A DNA stretch of 64,000 nucleotides from Cohnella thailandensis (GTDB taxonomy: Bacteria; Bacillota; Bacilli; Paenibacillales; Paenibacillaceae), in the NCBI RefSeq assembly GCF_014212135.1, contig NZ_JACJVQ010000020.1:1-64000 (forward strand). The letters run 5' to 3'. This document shows, piece by piece, positions 25,525 to 34,916 of the stretch. Position numbers and translations under genes: made by a program. The number at the start of each line of letters is the position of its first letter. Within the stretch, counting starts at the first letter, position 1. The notes under the pieces were generated by a model that saw only the letters and a program-made list of their open reading frames with translations, was not told the origin of the DNA and searched no databases.

Positions 25525-25538
25525 TGTAAGCGCTAACT
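25525..25538 (-). promoter_or_regulatory. cre-like CcpA site upstream of GH43
   Basis: TGTAAGCGCTAACT fits the cre consensus at 13 of 14 positions and is nearly symmetric. Its place just upstream of the GH43 ribosome site suggests repression when better sugars are present. Confidence 0.6.
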
Positions 25539-25724
25539 TTGAATCATTCTTTAATCTTATCAAGGATAGCGAGGGAAGCAACCCTACAATGTAGTGTTTT
25601 TATACCCACAAATTTTAGTTTTTTGCCGCTCTTGGCTTGGAAGTTTCCGCTGTCTGTCGGTTTGTAAAGTTTTGTGATAAAGTAGACGAATCGGACTATA
25701 AAGGCGAACGGTGGAGAGAAGAAA

Positions 25725-27515
25725 ATGTCCAGATGGGGCGGAATGAATACGCTGAGGAACCAGATCTTCGCCGGATTCACGGTCACGATGATCGCGGTTC
25801 TTGCTTTTGCAGGCGTTTACATTTACGGGCAAGTATCGGATCTCCTGAAGAGCAGCGCGGGGAAGCATATCCAGCAGACGGCGGTGCAGATGAACGGCCG
25901 GCTCGACGCCCTACTGGAGCAGATCGATTCGCTCTCGACGCAGATCGCGACGAACTCCTACGTTCAGAAGCTGTTGCAAAGCGAAGCGAACGGAGTTCCG
26001 GCTAACTTCAACGAGAGGCAATCCTTGCTGCAAATTGCGAACGGTTACATGGCCTACTCTTCGGGAATCCAATCGCTTGAACTGTACACGAACGATTACC
26101 GCCGTCTTTTCCCGCTCGACGATATCGACTTGCCCAGCCGGGTGGCGAAGGAATGGATCGAAGTCGCGGACCGGAAGAAGGGAAGGCTCGTCTGGGTCGG
26201 CATCGATCCGAGGCAGCCGGACACCGTGCTCGCGATCCGAAGGGTAAGCCTGATCGACCAAGGATATTCGGCGGGAGGCTACGTGGCCGTACATATCCAC
26301 CGCGGCTACTTCGAGATGAACGAGACGGCGGAGGACGACGGTTCCGCGAACGGCGAATTCATGCTTCTCGCGGATAGCAACGGCCAGACGATAACGTCGG
26401 ATCTGCCTATTGAAGATGCCAGCGCGGTGCTTAGGCAGAGCGGCGGTACCGTCAATATCAACGGGGATCCGTATCTGGCCGTCCGGCAGAGTTCGGCATC
26501 GACCGGCTGGTCGCTTGTGCTGCTGACCCGGATCCAAGCGACGACGGAAGGAATCTCGGTCCTTCGAACGGCGATTCTCGTTTCGATCGGAATAGGAGCC
26601 GTCGCTTTTCTCGTGCTTAGTTTGTTCTTGTCCACCGTCGTGACCCGGCCGATCCTGAAGCTGATGCGAACGATGCGGGGGGCAAGGCTCGGCGGGCTTA
26701 AGCCGAATCCGTCTCCGTCGCCGCTGATCGCTTCGCTGGAGATCCGCGAGCTCAACAACACGTACAATCAGATGGTTACGCATATGAACGAGCTGATCCA
26801 GGTCGTCTACGAGAAGGAGATCACGCAGAGCCGCACGGAATTGAAGGCGCTTCAAGCCCAGATCAACCCGCATTTCCTGTTCAACACGTTGGAAGCGATC
26901 TATTGGTCGCTTGAAGACAAGGGAGAGGAGGAGCTGGCGAACATCGTCGTGGCGATGTCCGGCTTGTTCCGGTACGTCATCGGCAGGAACGGCAACGACG
27001 ACGAGTGGGTCACGGTGAAGGACGAGCTCGAGCATGCCGAGCGCTACCTGCAGATCATGACGATGCGCTTAGGCGATCGGCTGAGCTGGAGTATCGAAGC
27101 CGAACCCGGACTGGAGAATGCGCCGATTCCGAAGCTGCTCATCCAGCCTCTCGTCGAGAATGCGATCCTGCACGGGGTAGAGAGCAAGCTGGGTCCCGGC
27201 TCGGTCGTCGTCGAAGTGTTCGCCTCCGCCGAGCGCCCCGGCTACGCCGTCGTGAAGGTCAAGGATGACGGGCCGGGCATGGACGAGGAGACGGTGGCGA
27301 AACTGCTTCGATCCGCCGAGAATCGTTCCCCCGACCCGGCCTCCAGAGGAACGGGAGTCGCCATCGCGAACGTGCAGCGAAGGCTGAAGCTGTACTTCCC
27401 GGAGACATCCGAAGCGGCTTCGGCCAGTCGATTAAAGATAGACAGCATACCCGGCGAGGGAACGTCGGTCAGCTTCGAGATCACGATACCATGGGGAGAG
27501 GACAGAACGAGATGA
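25725..27515 (+). CDS. YesM-type sensor histidine kinase (locus II)
   Basis: The order is TM1 (about 14-36), an extracellular sensor region, TM2 (about 282-303), HAMP, then the His_kinase domain with INPHFLFNTLEAIYW (histidine near residue 381), N-box LVENAILHGVES and ATP lid KDDGPGMDEE. The start is ATG at 25725 with GGAGAGAAG upstream. It shares ATGA with the regulator gene, which indicates translational coupling. The signal sensed is probably an oligosaccharide imported by the transporter encoded downstream. Confidence 0.93.
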   Translation: MSRWGGMNTLRNQIFAGFTVTMIAVLAFAGVYIYGQVSDLLKSSAGKHIQQTAVQMNGRLDALLEQIDSLSTQIATNSYVQKLLQSEANGVPANFNERQSLLQIANGYMAYSSGIQSLELYTNDYRRLFPLDDIDLPSRVAKEWIEVADRKKGRLVWVGIDPRQPDTVLAIRRVSLIDQGYSAGGYVAVHIHRGYFEMNETAEDDGSANGEFMLLADSNGQTITSDLPIEDASAVLRQSGGTVNINGDPYLAVRQSSASTGWSLVLLTRIQATTEGISVLRTAILVSIGIGAVAFLVLSLFLSTVVTRPILKLMRTMRGARLGGLKPNPSPSPLIASLEIRELNNTYNQMVTHMNELIQVVYEKEITQSRTELKALQAQINPHFLFNTLEAIYWSLEDKGEEELANIVVAMSGLFRYVIGRNGNDDEWVTVKDELEHAERYLQIMTMRLGDRLSWSIEAEPGLENAPIPKLLIQPLVENAILHGVESKLGPGSVVVEVFASAERPGYAVVKVKDDGPGMDEETVAKLLRSAENRSPDPASRGTGVAIANVQRRLKLYFPETSEAASASRLKIDSIPGEGTSVSFEITIPWGEDRTR

Positions 27516-28300
27516 AGACGCTATTGATCGTGGACGATGAACCGCGCACGCGGCAAGGAATCAAGAAGACGCTGGAAGCCTGGTCGGCCGGCCGCATGCG
27601 GATCGAGACCGCTGCCAGCGGAGTCGAGGCTCTCGAATGGATGAAGGAGAATCCGGCGCATCTCATCATTACCGACGTGCGCATGCCGGAGCTCGGAGGC
27701 CTGCAGATGCTCGAAAGAATGGCTCAAGCGGCTCCGAAGCCGACCGTGATCGTGATCTCCGGACATGCGGAGTTCGAATATGCCCATAAGGCGCTTCAGC
27801 TTGGCGTCGTCGAATATCTGCTGAAGCCTCTGGACAAGATGAAGTTGATTCAAGCCGTGGAGAAAGCGCTGGAGCTCGAAGAGAACCGCCTTCGCATCGG
27901 GCGTATGGAGAAGCTCCTGGACCCGAAGCTGATGGAAGCGGGGCAGGAGGAGGCCAAGTACGGCCAGCATGTTCGCGACGCGATCTCTTATATCGACGGG
28001 CATCTTGGGGATCCGATCGGCATGAAGCAGGTCGCGGAGCATTTGCACATGAATTCAAGCTACTTCAGCGTCCTGTTCAAGGAACAGACGGGAATTACCT
28101 TCAGCGATTACCTGACGAGAAGGCGTCTTCAGCGCGCCAAGGAGCTCCTTGCCCAAACCAGGCTGCCGATCTGGGAGATTGCGGAGAAGGTGGGCTACCA
28201 GACGGCCAAATACTTCATCAAAGTGTTCAAGGACAGCGAGTCCGTCAGTCCTTCCCAATACCGCCAGCAGGTGATGGACCCGGAAGAAACGATCAAATAA
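27512..28300 (+). CDS. Short YesN-type response regulator, AraC domain (locus II)
   Basis: Receiver domain with DD8-9, phospho-acceptor D55 (IITDVRMPELGG) and YLLKPLDK. It is linked almost directly to the AraC helix-turn-helix pair (about 150-262, SSYFSVLFKEQTGIT and TAKYFIKVFKDSESVS). At 262 residues it is about half the length of the other regulators in the window, because it lacks their middle domain. The start is ATG at 27512, overlapping the kinase stop by 4 bases, behind GGAGAGGA. Likely target: the promoter before 28412. Confidence 0.92.
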   Translation: MKTLLIVDDEPRTRQGIKKTLEAWSAGRMRIETAASGVEALEWMKENPAHLIITDVRMPELGGLQMLERMAQAAPKPTVIVISGHAEFEYAHKALQLGVVEYLLKPLDKMKLIQAVEKALELEENRLRIGRMEKLLDPKLMEAGQEEAKYGQHVRDAISYIDGHLGDPIGMKQVAEHLHMNSSYFSVLFKEQTGITFSDYLTRRRLQRAKELLAQTRLPIWEIAEKVGYQTAKYFIKVFKDSESVSPSQYRQQVMDPEETIK

Positions 28301-28352
28301 AAGTGGAATTTCTCCCAATCAGCGATTCCTTATGCGGCGGGTCGCGCGGTGC

Positions 28353-28374
28353 TAGAATGTTGACAGCGGTTACA
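28353..28374 (+). promoter_or_regulatory. Locus II promoter with cre-like site
   Basis: A -10-like TAGAAT (28353-28358) is followed by TGACAGCGGTTACA (28361-28374), which fits the cre consensus at 13 of 14 positions and would cover the transcription start. No good -35 is visible, in line with dependence on the regulator encoded just upstream. A TTGACA at 28360 could alternatively be a -35. Confidence 0.55.
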
Positions 28375-28411
28375 AAGTAACTGTTCTAGCACATAAGGGG
28401 AGGAAAAAGAA

Positions 28412-29824
28412 ATGAAACGTATTCTAGCCGTTACCACTACCGCGCTCGTTATGGCTTCCGCTCTCAGCGCCTGCGGCGGCAATTCGAACTCGTCCAACGA
28501 TGCAAGTTCGAGCCCGTCTGAAAGCGCTAGCGCGAGCGCATCCGCAAGCACCTCCGAAGTATCGTCCAATGGCTCCGGAGAGAAAGTCACGATCAATCTC
28601 TGGGCCTTCACGGACGAAATTCCTAACATGGAAGCCAAGTTCATTCAAACCCACCCCGATTTGAACGTCGAATTCAAAAACACGGTAATCGCGACCACGG
28701 ACGGAGCTTATCAGCCGGCTCTGGACCAAGCGCTTGCTGCCGGCGGCAAGGACGCGCCGGACATTTACGCGGCCGAATCGGCGTTCGTCCTCAAGTATAC
28801 GCAAGGCGACGCCTCCGGCTACGCGGCGAACTACGCCGATCTGGGACTTACCGACGACATGGTGAAGGAAGCGGGCATCGCCCAATATTCGGTCGACATC
28901 GGCACTTTGGACGGCAACCTGAAAGGCCTCGGCTACCAAGCGACCGGCGGCTCGTTCATCTATCGCCGCTCGATCGCCAAGGAAGTATTCGGAACGGACG
29001 ATCCCGCTACGATCAAGGACGCGGTCGGTCCGGGCTGGGATAAGTTCTTCGATGCGGCCGCGAAGCTGAAGGACAAGGGATACGCGATCGTTTCCGGCGA
29101 CGGGGACATCTGGCACCCGATCGAGAACAGCTCCGACAAGGGCTGGATCGTGGACGGCAAGCTTCACATCGATCCGAAGCGCGAGCAGTTCCTCGACTAT
29201 TCCAAGAAGCTGACGGACGAAGGGTATTCCAACGGCACGCAAGACTGGCAGGAAGCTTGGTACGCGGACATGTCCGGCTCCGGCGCGAAACCGGTCTTCG
29301 GATTCTTCGGTCCTGCTTGGTTGATCAACTACGTCATGAACGGTCAGGTCAAAGACACGAACGGCGACTGGGCCGTGACCGAGCCGACGACCGGATTCTT
29401 CTGGGGCGGCACGTGGGTTCTCGCCAACAAGGACGTTACCAAGGACGATGCCAAAGCGAAAGTCGTGGCCGAATTCATCAAGTGGATTACGCTCGATACC
29501 TCCGACACGGGCCTCCAGAATTATTGGGCTAACGGCACGCTTAAGGACGGAGAACAAGGCACGAAGGACAGCGTAGCTTCCTCCGTCGTCATGGCGAAGT
29601 CTAACGGCACGGTCGAACTGCTCGGCGGACAGAACATGTTCGAAGTGTTCGTACCGGCGAACGCCAACGCGACCGGCAAGAACCTGACCCAATACGACGA
29701 ATCGATCAACCAAATCTGGCGCGATCAAGTGCGGTCGTATGCCGCGGGCAAAAAGAGCCGCGAAGACGCGCTCAAGGACTTCAAGCAGAACGTCAAGGAC
29801 CAGCTCGGAATCGAAAGCGAGTAA
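28412..29824 (+). CDS. Sugar ABC transporter solute-binding lipoprotein (locus II, first)
   Basis: Family 1 extracellular binding protein of 470 residues. The signal peptide ends in lipobox ALSAC (Cys near residue 22). A Ser/Ala-rich linker follows, then the binding domain opening VTINLWAFTDEIPNMEAKF. Aromatic residues such as WHPIENSSDKGWIVDGK and FGFFGPAWL fit stacking against sugar rings. The ATG at 28412 is behind AGGGGAGGA. It heads the operon with two permeases and a second binding protein. The ligand is unknown. Confidence 0.92.
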   Translation: MKRILAVTTTALVMASALSACGGNSNSSNDASSSPSESASASASASTSEVSSNGSGEKVTINLWAFTDEIPNMEAKFIQTHPDLNVEFKNTVIATTDGAYQPALDQALAAGGKDAPDIYAAESAFVLKYTQGDASGYAANYADLGLTDDMVKEAGIAQYSVDIGTLDGNLKGLGYQATGGSFIYRRSIAKEVFGTDDPATIKDAVGPGWDKFFDAAAKLKDKGYAIVSGDGDIWHPIENSSDKGWIVDGKLHIDPKREQFLDYSKKLTDEGYSNGTQDWQEAWYADMSGSGAKPVFGFFGPAWLINYVMNGQVKDTNGDWAVTEPTTGFFWGGTWVLANKDVTKDDAKAKVVAEFIKWITLDTSDTGLQNYWANGTLKDGEQGTKDSVASSVVMAKSNGTVELLGGQNMFEVFVPANANATGKNLTQYDESINQIWRDQVRSYAAGKKSREDALKDFKQNVKDQLGIESE

Positions 29825-29835
29825 TGAGGCGCCGA

Positions 29836-29866
29836 AGGGGCGGGGCGAGTTTTCCCGCCTCTTTAT
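29836..29866 (+). terminator. Hairpin between binding-protein and permease genes (locus II)
   Basis: GGGGCGGG pairs with CCCGCCTC around a loop of about 9 bases, followed by TTTATCT. In transport operons such hairpins let a fraction of transcripts stop or be protected after the binding-protein gene, giving more binding protein than permease. Partial termination is inference. Confidence 0.6.
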
Positions 29867-29889
29867 CTAATTGAACGGGGTGAGAGAAC

Positions 29890-30864
29890 ATGCGCCGCAA
29901 GGGAGTAAGCTACGCGAAGTACGGTTATATTTTCAGTCTTCCTTTTATTTTAGTATTCTTGGTTTTCTCGCTCTATCCGATCTTGTATACCGCGGTCATC
30001 GGGTTTACCGACATGAAGGGATTAATTCCGAAGCCGATCCATATCATGGACAATCCGTTCCAGAACTTCAAGGATCTTCTGTTCGACAACGCTTCCTTCC
30101 AACAGTCCCTCCTCAACACCGGGCTGCTCTGGATCATCAACTTTATTCCTCAGATCATTCTCGCGCTTTTGCTCACCGCTTGGTTCACCAACAAGAGACT
30201 TAACCTCAAGGGAACGGGCGCGTTTAAAGTTCTTCTCTATATGCCGAATATCATTACGGCGAGCACGATTGCCGTTCTGTTCAGCACGTTGTTCGCCTAT
30301 CCGATGGGGCCCGTGAACAGCTTGTTTCATGCGCTGGGCTGGTCCGACTCGCCGATCAATTTCCTGCAGGACAAAATGACGGCTAGAGGCATCGTGGGCT
30401 TCATCCAATTCTGGATGTGGTACGGCAATACGATGATCGTTCTTGTCGCGGGCGTTCTGGGCATTAACCCCGCCCTATTCGAAGCGGCTTCCATCGACGG
30501 CGCGAACGGCATCCAAACGTTCTTCCGCGTCACGCTGCCAAGCCTTCGGACGATCATGCTTTACACCCTGATTACGTCCATGATCGGCGGTTTGCAGATG
30601 TTCGATATTCCGCAGCTGTTCATCACCCCGGCGGGAGGACCGGATAATGCGACGCTCACCACGTCCGTGTTCATCTACGGGCAAGCGTTCAAGGGCAGCT
30701 ACATGTATAACAAGGCAGCAGCGGCCAGCATGATCATGTTCGTCATCGCGGCGGTGCTGTCCGCCCTGCTCTTCTATCTGATGCGCGATCGCGACGCGTC
30801 GAAGTTGAAGAAGCAGATGAAGAAGCAGAAGAAAGCCGCTAAAGCGGCGGCAAGGGGGGCGTAA
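29890..30864 (+). CDS. ABC sugar transporter permease, MalF/UgpA type (locus II)
   Basis: A 324-residue protein with six membrane segments (first near 17-39) and EAA loop FEAASIDGANGIQTFFRVTL. The C-terminus is a long basic tail (KLKKQMKKQKKAAKAAA), which is longer than usual and should lie in the cytoplasm. The ATG at 29890 is behind GGGGTGAGA. The next permease starts 3 bases after its stop. Confidence 0.93.
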   Translation: MRRKGVSYAKYGYIFSLPFILVFLVFSLYPILYTAVIGFTDMKGLIPKPIHIMDNPFQNFKDLLFDNASFQQSLLNTGLLWIINFIPQIILALLLTAWFTNKRLNLKGTGAFKVLLYMPNIITASTIAVLFSTLFAYPMGPVNSLFHALGWSDSPINFLQDKMTARGIVGFIQFWMWYGNTMIVLVAGVLGINPALFEAASIDGANGIQTFFRVTLPSLRTIMLYTLITSMIGGLQMFDIPQLFITPAGGPDNATLTTSVFIYGQAFKGSYMYNKAAAASMIMFVIAAVLSALLFYLMRDRDASKLKKQMKKQKKAAKAAARGA

Positions 30865-30867
30865 GAC

Positions 30868-31722
30868 ATGGCCAAGCTTCAGAGTAACGCATCCGTCTCC
30901 CACGGAATCAATAAGACGATTATTTATATCGTATGTATCTTTCTGGCGCTGCTAAGCATCCTTCCGTTCTGGATCATGTTCGTCAACGCGACTCGCTCTA
31001 CGCCCGAAATTCAGAGCGGCCTGTCGCTGCTCCCGTCGACGCACCTCAAGACGAACTGGGACGTGCTGACGAGCAAAAGCTTCGATCCGCTTAAAGGGTT
31101 CTTCAACTCGCTGATCATCTCCGGCTTCTCGACGGCGTGCGCGGTCTACTTCTCGTCCTTGACCGCTTACGGGCTGGTCGTGTACAACTGGAAATGGCGC
31201 CAGCCATTCTTCACGTTCATCATGTGCGTCATGATGGTTCCGGCTCAGGCAAGCGCGATCGGCTTCTACCAGTTCATGTATCAGTTGCACTGGACGAACA
31301 GCTTCCTGCCGCTTATCCTGCCCGCGATCGCATCGCCGGCGATGGTGTTCTTCATGCGTCAATACCTGCTGGGGGCGCTGTCGCTGGAGATCGTGGAGGC
31401 GGCGCGGATCGACGGCTCCGGAGAATTCTCTACCTTCAATCGAATCATCATGCCGATCATGGTGCCGGCCATCGCGACGCAAGCCATCTTCGCCTTCGTC
31501 GCGAGCTGGAACAACCTGTTCATGCCTCTGATTCTGCTGACGCAGAAGGAGAAGTATACGCTGCCGATTATGGTCAGCTTGCTTCGCGGAGATATTTACA
31601 AGACGGAATTCGGCTCGATCTATTTGGGACTGGCGCTGACTGCGCTTCCGCTGTTTGTGATATACTTCTTGCTGTCTAGATACATTATCGCCGGCGTGGC
31701 GCTGGGCGGCGTGAAAGAGTAG
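30868..31722 (+). CDS. ABC sugar transporter permease, MalG type (locus II)
   Basis: A 284-residue protein with six predicted membrane segments, EAA loop VEAARIDGSGEFSTFNRIIM and C-terminus GVALGGVKE. It pairs with the preceding permease. Its ribosome site lies in the end of that gene, so the two are translationally coupled. Like the other loci, there is no ATPase gene here. Confidence 0.93.
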   Translation: MAKLQSNASVSHGINKTIIYIVCIFLALLSILPFWIMFVNATRSTPEIQSGLSLLPSTHLKTNWDVLTSKSFDPLKGFFNSLIISGFSTACAVYFSSLTAYGLVVYNWKWRQPFFTFIMCVMMVPAQASAIGFYQFMYQLHWTNSFLPLILPAIASPAMVFFMRQYLLGALSLEIVEAARIDGSGEFSTFNRIIMPIMVPAIATQAIFAFVASWNNLFMPLILLTQKEKYTLPIMVSLLRGDIYKTEFGSIYLGLALTALPLFVIYFLLSRYIIAGVALGGVKE

Positions 31723-31778
31723 TTCCGTCTTTCTTCCCGGACGCGCCCTAAGCATAGGTTGGGATGGGAGATGCGGAC

Positions 31779-33095
31779 GTGTACAAAAAAATGCGGGTAT
31801 CGCTGGCGCTTGCAGCCAGCCTTGCCCTTGCTGCGACCGGTTGCGGAAACCCTTCGGATAACGACAATCCCGATCTGGGCGAGGCTTCGGACGGGACGAT
31901 AACGATCAACATGATGCACCTGTACCCGCAGGCGGGGGCGGCAGGCCAATATCGGATCGTCAATAAAATCATCGACGAGTACCAAACGGAGAATCCGAAC
32001 GTGGTCATTAAGCAAGAAGTGCTCGACAACGAACAATACAAAGCCAAGATCAAAGTGCTGTCCGCTATCAACGAGCTCCCGGACGTGGGCATGACTTGGG
32101 CGGCCGGCTACTTGCAGCCCTTCGTCGGAGGCGAGCTGTTCGCGCCGCTCGACGATTTGCTGCAAGGCGAGCTTAAGGACTCGTTCGTTGCCGGCACGAC
32201 GGAAGCCTATTCCATCCAGGGGAAGACGTACGCGCTGCCGCTCGAGTTTAATCTCGCTCCGATCTACTATAATAAGAAGATCTTCGAGCAATACGGCTTG
32301 CGGGTTCCGACGACCTACGGCGAGTTCCTGAACGTCGTCAAGACGCTTGAGGACAATGGCGTCGTTCCGGTCGCGCTCGGCAACAAAGACCGATGGACGG
32401 GTTCTTTATGGTACATGTACATGGCCGACCGCATCGCCGGCGCGGAGAAACTCGCGAACGCGCTCAAGGGCGAAGCCAGCTTCGCGGATCCGGGTCTTAC
32501 CGAGTCGGCGAAGCTCATCCAAGACCTGGTCGGGATGAACGCCTTTAACGAAGGGTTTAACGGGCTCTCCAACGATGAAGTGAAGGAGCAATTCATTCAG
32601 GGCAAGGCCGCCATGTATTTGATGGGTACCTGGGAGCTTCCGAACTACACGACCAACCAGAAGGTGGAGCAGCAGCTCCGCGACAGCATCGGCTTCTTCA
32701 AATTCCCGACCGTTGCCGGCGGCAAAGGGAATATCGACAGCTGGGTAGGCGGACCCGGCGTCGGCCTATTCGTCGCCGAGAATTCGCCGGTCAAAGAGGA
32801 GGCGAAGAAATTCGTCGAGTTCTTCGTGAAGCGCTGGGGGGAAGTGTCCGTAACGGGCGCAGGCGTTATCCCGGCTACGAAGGTGGACACGACGAAGGTT
32901 CAGCTTCCGCAGCTGTACACCGATCTGCTCAACGAAGTGAACAAGGCCACGAGCATTACCTTGTTTGCGGACGTCCAGATGGCCTCGGGCGCTGCCGAGG
33001 TTCACTTGAATCAAATCCAAGCGCTGTTCGGCGGGGCCGTCACGCCGAACCAGTTCGCAGCGGAGCATGATAAAGCGGTCAAGGCCGGACAATAA
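31779..33095 (+). CDS. Second sugar ABC transporter solute-binding lipoprotein (locus II)
   Basis: A family 1 binding protein of 438 residues, different in sequence from the first one in this locus. The signal peptide ends in lipobox AATGC. The mature part opens GTITINMMHLYPQAGA and has WTGSLWYMYMADRIAG and YLMGTWELPN, typical of sugar binding. The start is probably GTG at 31779, 8 bases after GGGAG; an ATG at 31764 has no site. It follows the permeases by 56 bases and probably gives the same permease pair a second ligand or acts as a sugar sensor for the kinase. Confidence 0.88.
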   Translation: MYKKMRVSLALAASLALAATGCGNPSDNDNPDLGEASDGTITINMMHLYPQAGAAGQYRIVNKIIDEYQTENPNVVIKQEVLDNEQYKAKIKVLSAINELPDVGMTWAAGYLQPFVGGELFAPLDDLLQGELKDSFVAGTTEAYSIQGKTYALPLEFNLAPIYYNKKIFEQYGLRVPTTYGEFLNVVKTLEDNGVVPVALGNKDRWTGSLWYMYMADRIAGAEKLANALKGEASFADPGLTESAKLIQDLVGMNAFNEGFNGLSNDEVKEQFIQGKAAMYLMGTWELPNYTTNQKVEQQLRDSIGFFKFPTVAGGKGNIDSWVGGPGVGLFVAENSPVKEEAKKFVEFFVKRWGEVSVTGAGVIPATKVDTTKVQLPQLYTDLLNEVNKATSITLFADVQMASGAAEVHLNQIQALFGGAVTPNQFAAEHDKAVKAGQ

Positions 33096-33107
33096 ACGCA
33101 ACGGGCT

Positions 33108-33138
33108 AGAGGCCGTTCCGCCGACGCGGACGGTCTCT
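33108..33138 (+). terminator. Hairpin at the end of locus II
   Basis: AGAGGCCGTTCCGC pairs with GCGGACGGTCTCT with one mismatch around a 4-base loop. There is only a weak T-rich tail. It is the likely end of the locus II operon. Confidence 0.6.
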
Positions 33139-33210
33139 CCGTTTATTCGGTCCTATAGATCTCAAAGGAAGTGCCTTAATTTCCAAAGTGCAAAAGGGGG
33201 AGAGATAGAC

Positions 33211-33277
33211 TAGAATATGGCTAAATGAACGAAATGCCAGCGACCTATTCTTTGCTCTATAAATGTAAGCGATTACA
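33211..33277 (+). promoter_or_regulatory. Perfect cre site and possible promoter upstream of the locus III regulator
   Basis: TGTAAGCGATTACA (33264-33277) fits the cre consensus at all 14 positions. Two -10-like boxes precede it: TAGAAT (33211-33216) and TATAAA (33258-33263). With the latter, cre would cover the start of transcription. CcpA therefore probably represses the regulator and kinase genes themselves. Confidence 0.7.
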
Positions 33278-33325
33278 TTAAACTTCCGACGGTCATGCAC
33301 CAATCGGAATACGGGAGGCGCCGCC

Positions 33326-34900
33326 ATGAGAAAAGTCATTCTGGTCGACGACGAGATGTTCGCCCGAAGGGGACTGATGGGCTTGATTCCATGGGAGAAA
33401 TACGGTTTCGAGGTAGCGGGGGAAGCGGAGGACGGGGAAGAGGCCCTGGAGCTGATCGAGCGGGTGCAGCCGGACGTCGTCATTACCGACATTCGAATGC
33501 CCGTCCTGGACGGCCTCGAGTTGATTCAAGCCGTTCAGTCGCGCGGCGGCAAGGCGATCCGGTTCATCATCATCAGCGGCTACGGCGATTTCAAATATGC
33601 CCAGCAAGCCGTCCGATTCGGCGTTCAGGATTATTTGCTCAAGCCGATCGACGAGAACGAGCTGACGGGCGCCCTAAGGCTGATCCGCGACCAGCTTGAG
33701 AAAGACCAGCCTCGTTCGGAAGCGGGGGACGCGTTGCTGCAAGCCTCTTTGTTCGAGAAGCTGCTCTCCGGAAGAGCGGAGGCGGAGTCCTTGCGGGCGG
33801 CGATGGATACGTTCCGGTTGAGGGAGGGTTCCCCGTTCCGTTATTTCGCCGTGGAGTTGAACGATTTGCCGGCCGGAATGGGCGATGCGGAACGAATCGA
33901 GCGGGCGGAGCAGGCGAAGAAAGCGATCGCGCGGACGCTGGCAAGGACGACATCCTCATGCGTGCCTTACGTTCATCTTCGCGGAGAGTTCGAATTGGGA
34001 TTCGTATGGCAGATTGACGGCAATGCCCGGGAACAGGCACGAATCGGGGAAGAGCTGGCGCGCGTCTGCGGAGCCGACGCCCGCACCGTTCCTAAGATCT
34101 ATATCGGGGACGCCGTCATGGAGGTCGGACAAATACGCAAATCTTACCTAACCGCGTCGGAAGCCATGAAGCACAAATATGCTCAGGACGAGAGAAACGT
34201 CATCGTATCCGAAGAGGTCCGGGATAACGTCCTTGTCTATAAAGAGATCGACGGCGCTTTGTACGCCGAATTGATGGAGCGCCTTGAAGAGAACGATCTG
34301 GACGGGGTGAAGGCCGTTGCGGACAAGGCGTTCAGGGAGTTTCGCGAGCAGGGAATGGCGCCCGAGTCTATCCGGGACGCGATGTCCCGAATCGCGCACG
34401 GAGCGAGCCGGATCGTTCAGACGATGAACGGCGATCCGAAGAAGCTGGCGACGCTCCCTTCCATGCTGGATTGGACGGAACAGCCGCGTACGCTTAAGGG
34501 CTTGCGGGAATTGCTGCGCGATTTCCTGAGCGAATGCGCGGGCTGCATCTCCGAGCTGCGAAGCACGGTCTGCAAAGGCGACATCGGCAAGATCAAAGCC
34601 TACATCGAGAACCATTATAACGAGAATATCAGCCTTAAAAGCATCGCCAAGCGTTTCTATATGAATCCGGTCTACTTAGGTCAGCTATTCAAGAAGTCGT
34701 ACGGCACGTACTTCAACGATTATCTGCTGCAGCTTCGAATCCGCGAAGCGAAGCGCCAACTGCGGCAAACGGACAAGAAGGTTTACGAGATCGCGGCCAG
34801 CGTGGGCTTCAGCAATGCCGACTACTTCGTGACCCAATTCGAGAAGGTCGAACGGAAGACGCCTACTGAATACAAGAATGCCCTGCTAGAGAAGATCTAA
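33326..34900 (+). CDS. YesN-type response regulator, AraC domain (locus III)
   Basis: A 524-residue protein with a receiver domain (DD8-9, phospho-acceptor D55 in VITDIRMPVLDG, YLLKPIDE), a long middle region and a C-terminal AraC helix-turn-helix pair (NPVYLGQLFKKSYGTYF and NADYFVTQFEKVERKT). The ATG at 33326 is behind GGGAGG. Here the regulator comes before its kinase, the reverse of the other loci. It probably activates the promoter at about 36749. Confidence 0.93.
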   Translation: MRKVILVDDEMFARRGLMGLIPWEKYGFEVAGEAEDGEEALELIERVQPDVVITDIRMPVLDGLELIQAVQSRGGKAIRFIIISGYGDFKYAQQAVRFGVQDYLLKPIDENELTGALRLIRDQLEKDQPRSEAGDALLQASLFEKLLSGRAEAESLRAAMDTFRLREGSPFRYFAVELNDLPAGMGDAERIERAEQAKKAIARTLARTTSSCVPYVHLRGEFELGFVWQIDGNAREQARIGEELARVCGADARTVPKIYIGDAVMEVGQIRKSYLTASEAMKHKYAQDERNVIVSEEVRDNVLVYKEIDGALYAELMERLEENDLDGVKAVADKAFREFREQGMAPESIRDAMSRIAHGASRIVQTMNGDPKKLATLPSMLDWTEQPRTLKGLRELLRDFLSECAGCISELRSTVCKGDIGKIKAYIENHYNENISLKSIAKRFYMNPVYLGQLFKKSYGTYFNDYLLQLRIREAKRQLRQTDKKVYEIAASVGFSNADYFVTQFEKVERKTPTEYKNALLEKI

Positions 34901-34916
34901 GCGTCGGAGGATCGCA

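Noticed and set aside
28294..28353. Search for 23-bp direct repeats in the locus II promoter
   Set aside because: Only weak similarities at 19-bp spacing were seen; nothing comparable to loci IV and V.
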